NCBI RefSeq assembly: GCF_032854445.1
Contig: NC_088295.1
Location: 8,992,501-9,056,500, forward strand
Direction of reading: 5' to 3'
Length of the DNA stretch: 64,000 nucleotides
Source of the DNA: Liolophura sinensis
Taxonomy: Eukaryota > Mollusca > Polyplacophora > Chitonida > Chitonidae
This document shows positions 60,834 through 64,000 of the stretch, piece by piece. Both the position numbers and the translations under genes were made by a program. The notes under the pieces were generated by a model that was given only the letters and a program-made list of their open reading frames with translations, was not told the DNA's origin and did no database searches. Every line of letters starts with the position of its first letter. Within the stretch, counting starts at the first letter, position 1.

Positions 60834-62688
60834 GGGATTTAATTTCTCAACTGCATGGAAAATACTCTTACGACTTTGAACCAACTGTTAAGAAAGAGGT
60901 CAGTCTCTGGCAATATCGAATTCGCTCTCTCTCTCTCTCTCTGCATAAATATGTTCTTGTCAACAGTTCTGCAAAAGATGATTTGAAATTTGTTTTCCAT
61001 ATCTATGTGAAAGTACACACAATATAAACATAAGATTTTTATCATTTTATTAAAAAACAGAAACCACTGTTTAAGTGGCTAACTGACGTGTACATTATAA
61101 TGCGTGCATCACTGAAAAGACAGCGCCGTCCTTTCTAGGTACCAGCTGCTAAATTCAATAAATGATGGCAAAATTTGTTCCAAGCTAGTTAACCCGATGG
61201 GCGTGTTTGCGATACTTTAAAGTGGCCTTAGGACACAGGGTAGTATTATATACAGACAACCAGCCATAGATACACGCACCCTATCTGCTCTGTATGCAGA
61301 ATACGTGAGCGACACAGCTACCTGCATATAATTGCATTTCAAGAACAGTAATGACTCAGTATCACAAGTGTAAGTTCCATGTAGTACAAAACTAGACTTT
61401 CTCTTATCTCTGGGAATAGGGATATGAACGGCTTTTTTCTTTTTCTGTCCTCTTACAATAATTTACAATATTACAATAGGACACACCTGTTACCCCATCT
61501 CAATCATATCAGATTCAAAATAAAACACTACATAATATACTGAACAACTTTTCGTTACATTGTCTAAATTCCGTCGTACTCGTACGTCTGACAGTCGACA
61601 TGAAGACTACCTAGGAAAGTGATTCTAATAATTTATCACTTCTATTTTGGTTCATTGTTAACACGGATGCAAACAAAAATATCTGCCGATATTTGCTCGA
61701 CAAAGCCGATCATAGGAAGCAAATATTAAAACAAACCCAAGTTCTCGTGAAATATAGCAGTTATCAGGACGTGTTCGGATAACAGATGAAGTAGTGTTCG
61801 TGATATTGTGCACTGCAGTAAGAGAGTAACAAGTTCAACATAATTAGGTTTCGTGAAATTGCAGTTATCAGGTAGAGAATAACAAATTAAGCACGCGTTT
61901 TCTTAAAACTATGGATTACAGCCAGATAATGAGCTTCTCCTGACATCGGAAAAATCACGAAAAGAATAATAAAAGTGAAAAGTAATAAAAAGTAAAAGTT
62001 TGATACATATGGGTATTGGACTGTGGTAGAACACCCATATTTGCCGATTGAACGGGTGTATTGGTCAATCCTCCCATTACATGCTATGACGTGTTATCTG
62101 CTACTGTTATACATAGTACACTATTTACAAAGATTACTATCTTGCTAATAGTGTCATTTGAATGGCAAGCGTTTGTATGATACAGCGTGTTCACTTGTGC
62201 CTTGGCCAACGTCCTTATTGGTATTGTATACGGATACTCATAACGACAGTTGTTGTTCGTCACTACATATACAGTGAAAAACATTATATGACTAAATAAA
62301 CATGACGTCATATTTACATCTATGTATTAACAGAAAGTTGCATAATTAATAGGATGCTTGAGCATTGGTACCAGCTACAACCCTCTGTCGTCATTCAGTA
62401 CAAGAACTGAATGCTGCATATGTTTCATTATCAACAGAACTGTCACAGCAGCATTAGTTTGCGGGTTCGAGGCTGGATATTGCCTTTATGTTCATGTTGT
62501 ATTGCAGCACTGGTACGGGCAACCATCCTCTAGTCTTGTGTCAATACATACTACCTTGTGATCACGTTGATATAAAGTATACAATGTTACGTGTTTACGA
62601 CGTCACTCATAAAAGTCTCATTGAAGTCTGACTTTATGAGATTGTTAATGTCGGCGTCCTGCAAGTTACATAATATTGACTGAAACAA

Positions 62689-62728
62689 ATTAAATAAATA
62701 AATAAATAAATTAATTAATTAATTAAAT
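62689..62728. repeat. (AAAT)n/(AATT)n microsatellite
   Basis: AAAT units pass into ttaattaattaattaa; no attached SINE body recognised. Confidence 0.88.
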
Positions 62729-63188
62729 GATAAATTTACAGCAAGTTTTTTTCTGAAAGTGTTTTGCCTTGAGATACACCTGATAAGAAAACTTAACTTG
62801 AATAGTGAAAACGACTTCTCAGCATCGTGGTAGTTTTCTCATCATAAGATTCACTCACATCGTTGCTATAGTATACAGTCATCCTTTGTTTGTTGCAGTC
62901 ATCGCAGCGCTTATTTTCATGGCTGTCCAGGCTCCGTATATTATCATAAGACATTGTTGACATCAGTGGCTGGACTCCAGACGCACATTTAGTAGCACAT
63001 ATATAATGATACATATTTAACGATGTCTAGGTGTGTTCTCCACATAAAACATAGTGTGGCATTAATGTTTTGGTGGCCTTTCAAGGATATAATAGCTTCC
63101 TTTCCATGAATCCGAACCATAAAACAGCATGTCGTTTGCATCATGCACCAACACATTTAGTAGTATGGTTTGTGCGCCAACAGTATAA

Positions 63189-63624
63189 CTAAACAGCTGT
63201 GTTGTTGGCTCTGGGGAAAATGGTGAACACAGAGACAATGATGCAGCCCAGGTAGATAAAAAAGAAAATCCTATCGAGAACTAGAGCGACGACTTTCCAT
63301 TCTTTGCCGATGTAATCCTTTGACTCTCGCTCTGTTATCCGACACGCCATGGCCACCACGTGACGTTTTATCTCTCTCACCTCAGACTCCAGGTTTTCTA
63401 TAGCTTTCATTGGCGATCCCGAATAGTTGGAGGATTCTGAATCCGAATTCGTCATGGACCCTTGGCCATGAGGGCCATTGGAAAACAGCTTCCATTTCTC
63501 CTCTTTTTGCATTTCGTAACCCACTTGTTCATACACAAATGGCGGATACCTCTGTTTCTCTGTGCCTCCATTGGCCGGAGCCGATGGCTTCTGCTCCCTC
63601 GTTGTGCTTACGTGTTTCACTTGA
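63189..63624 (-). CDS. Nicotinic acetylcholine receptor-like subunit, last exon (partial gene)
   Basis: The C-terminal part of a Cys-loop ligand-gated channel subunit. On the - strand the acceptor tatgcacag ends at 63625 and the exon reads 144 residues to TAA at 63189-63191. It holds the end of the cytoplasmic M3-M4 loop (Ser/Asn/Gly-rich, with TNSDSESSNYSGSP), the amphipathic MA helix (EVREIKRHVVAMACRI), and the M4 membrane helix EWKVVALVLDRIFFFIYLGC followed by IIVSVFTIFP. The layout EWK.VA.V.DR is the nAChR signature before M4. The ligand-binding domain and M1-M3 lie beyond the right edge, so the subunit type and its agonist cannot be told. It converges with BFAR. The reading frame continues upstream of the acceptor into intron sequence. 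Confidence 0.9.
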
Positions 63625-64000
63625 CTGTGCATACACAATATCCTAGCCAAGACGTTGATCATAATCTGGATATTGATAAATATAAAGTACACTCACTTTA
63701 TTAGTGTCTAAAATCTTGTGTAAGATTATTTTGTATTCCATGCCTTTATAATCTAATTTACAAAGTATACATCGAAAGATCATTATGAGTGAATGACTGG
63801 CTTTTTGCCCTCTTTGACATTTACTTGATCTTATAAATAATAGGAGTTAATATGGTTCAGCGTGTGAAGAATGGCAAAATGCAAAATTCTGACACAAAAA
63901 CAGAAATGCTCAAGGAAACCCTTGAAAGAAAAACAGAAGCTAAATTCTGAAAAATATGAGCATATTTTAGCAGCCATCATAAATAAAAAACTTGTGACCA

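Larger units (their letters stand above)
54635..63188. other. Region between the BFAR and receptor stop codons
   Basis: The left part may be BFAR 3' UTR or a last intron. 57200-58500 is unremarkable. 58511-60833 is a cluster of five SINE-like insertions. 60900-63188 presumably holds the 3' UTR of the - strand receptor gene; no reliable poly(A) signal could be singled out. Confidence 0.5.

Overview
This is eukaryotic, intron-rich DNA, most likely from a lophotrochozoan and probably a mollusc. I base that on multi-exon animal genes with GT-AG introns, an AT-rich and repeat-littered background, and about 20 copies of a tRNA-derived SINE. Its 3' tail, ending in a form of taaaacaccaatcaaataaa, is of a kind I associate with mollusc genomes. 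The species cannot be read from the sequence.

Four genes can be supported. (1) An ALKBH5-type m6A RNA demethylase on the + strand in three coding exons between 10171 and 13256 (411 aa). (2) A membrane-anchored short-chain dehydrogenase of the BDH1/retinol-dehydrogenase (SDR9C-like) kind on the + strand in five exons between 24396 and 36496 (372 aa, intact catalytic residues). (3) A BFAR/RNF47 orthologue (RING, SAM-like region, several membrane segments) on the + strand in seven coding exons from 47506 to about 54634; one of its introns uses a GC donor. (4) The last exon of a nicotinic acetylcholine receptor-type Cys-loop subunit on the - strand at 63189-63624; the rest lies beyond the right edge. 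All splice junctions I propose keep frame and rebuild the family motifs. The genes look like unrelated housekeeping or neuronal neighbours with no operon-like logic. BFAR and the receptor converge.

Layout: 1-10170 is intergenic with SINE debris and a GC-rich patch before ALKBH5. 13257-24395 is intergenic with an old dispersed repeat and SINEs. 24396-36496 is the SDR gene, whose 8.2 kb first intron holds two minisatellites. 36497-47407 is intergenic with a 42-bp coding-like minisatellite. 47408 to about 57100 is BFAR, whose introns hold two TTAA-flanked DNA transposons, one with a broken THAP-domain ORF, plus a 54-bp minisatellite. 57200-63188 is intergenic with SINEs, followed by the receptor exon.

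The most informative mobile-element signals are these: a THAP-bearing element of about 1.27 kb with TTAA target duplications and inverted ends (Kolobok-like); a 371-bp TTAA MITE in the neighbouring intron; several SINE copies with clear target-site duplications, one nested in an older copy, one lacking its 3' tail and one inserted just upstream of a splice acceptor; and four minisatellites, two with units that are multiples of 3. I found no CRISPR array, no intact autonomous transposon, no rRNA gene and no convincing free-standing tRNA gene.
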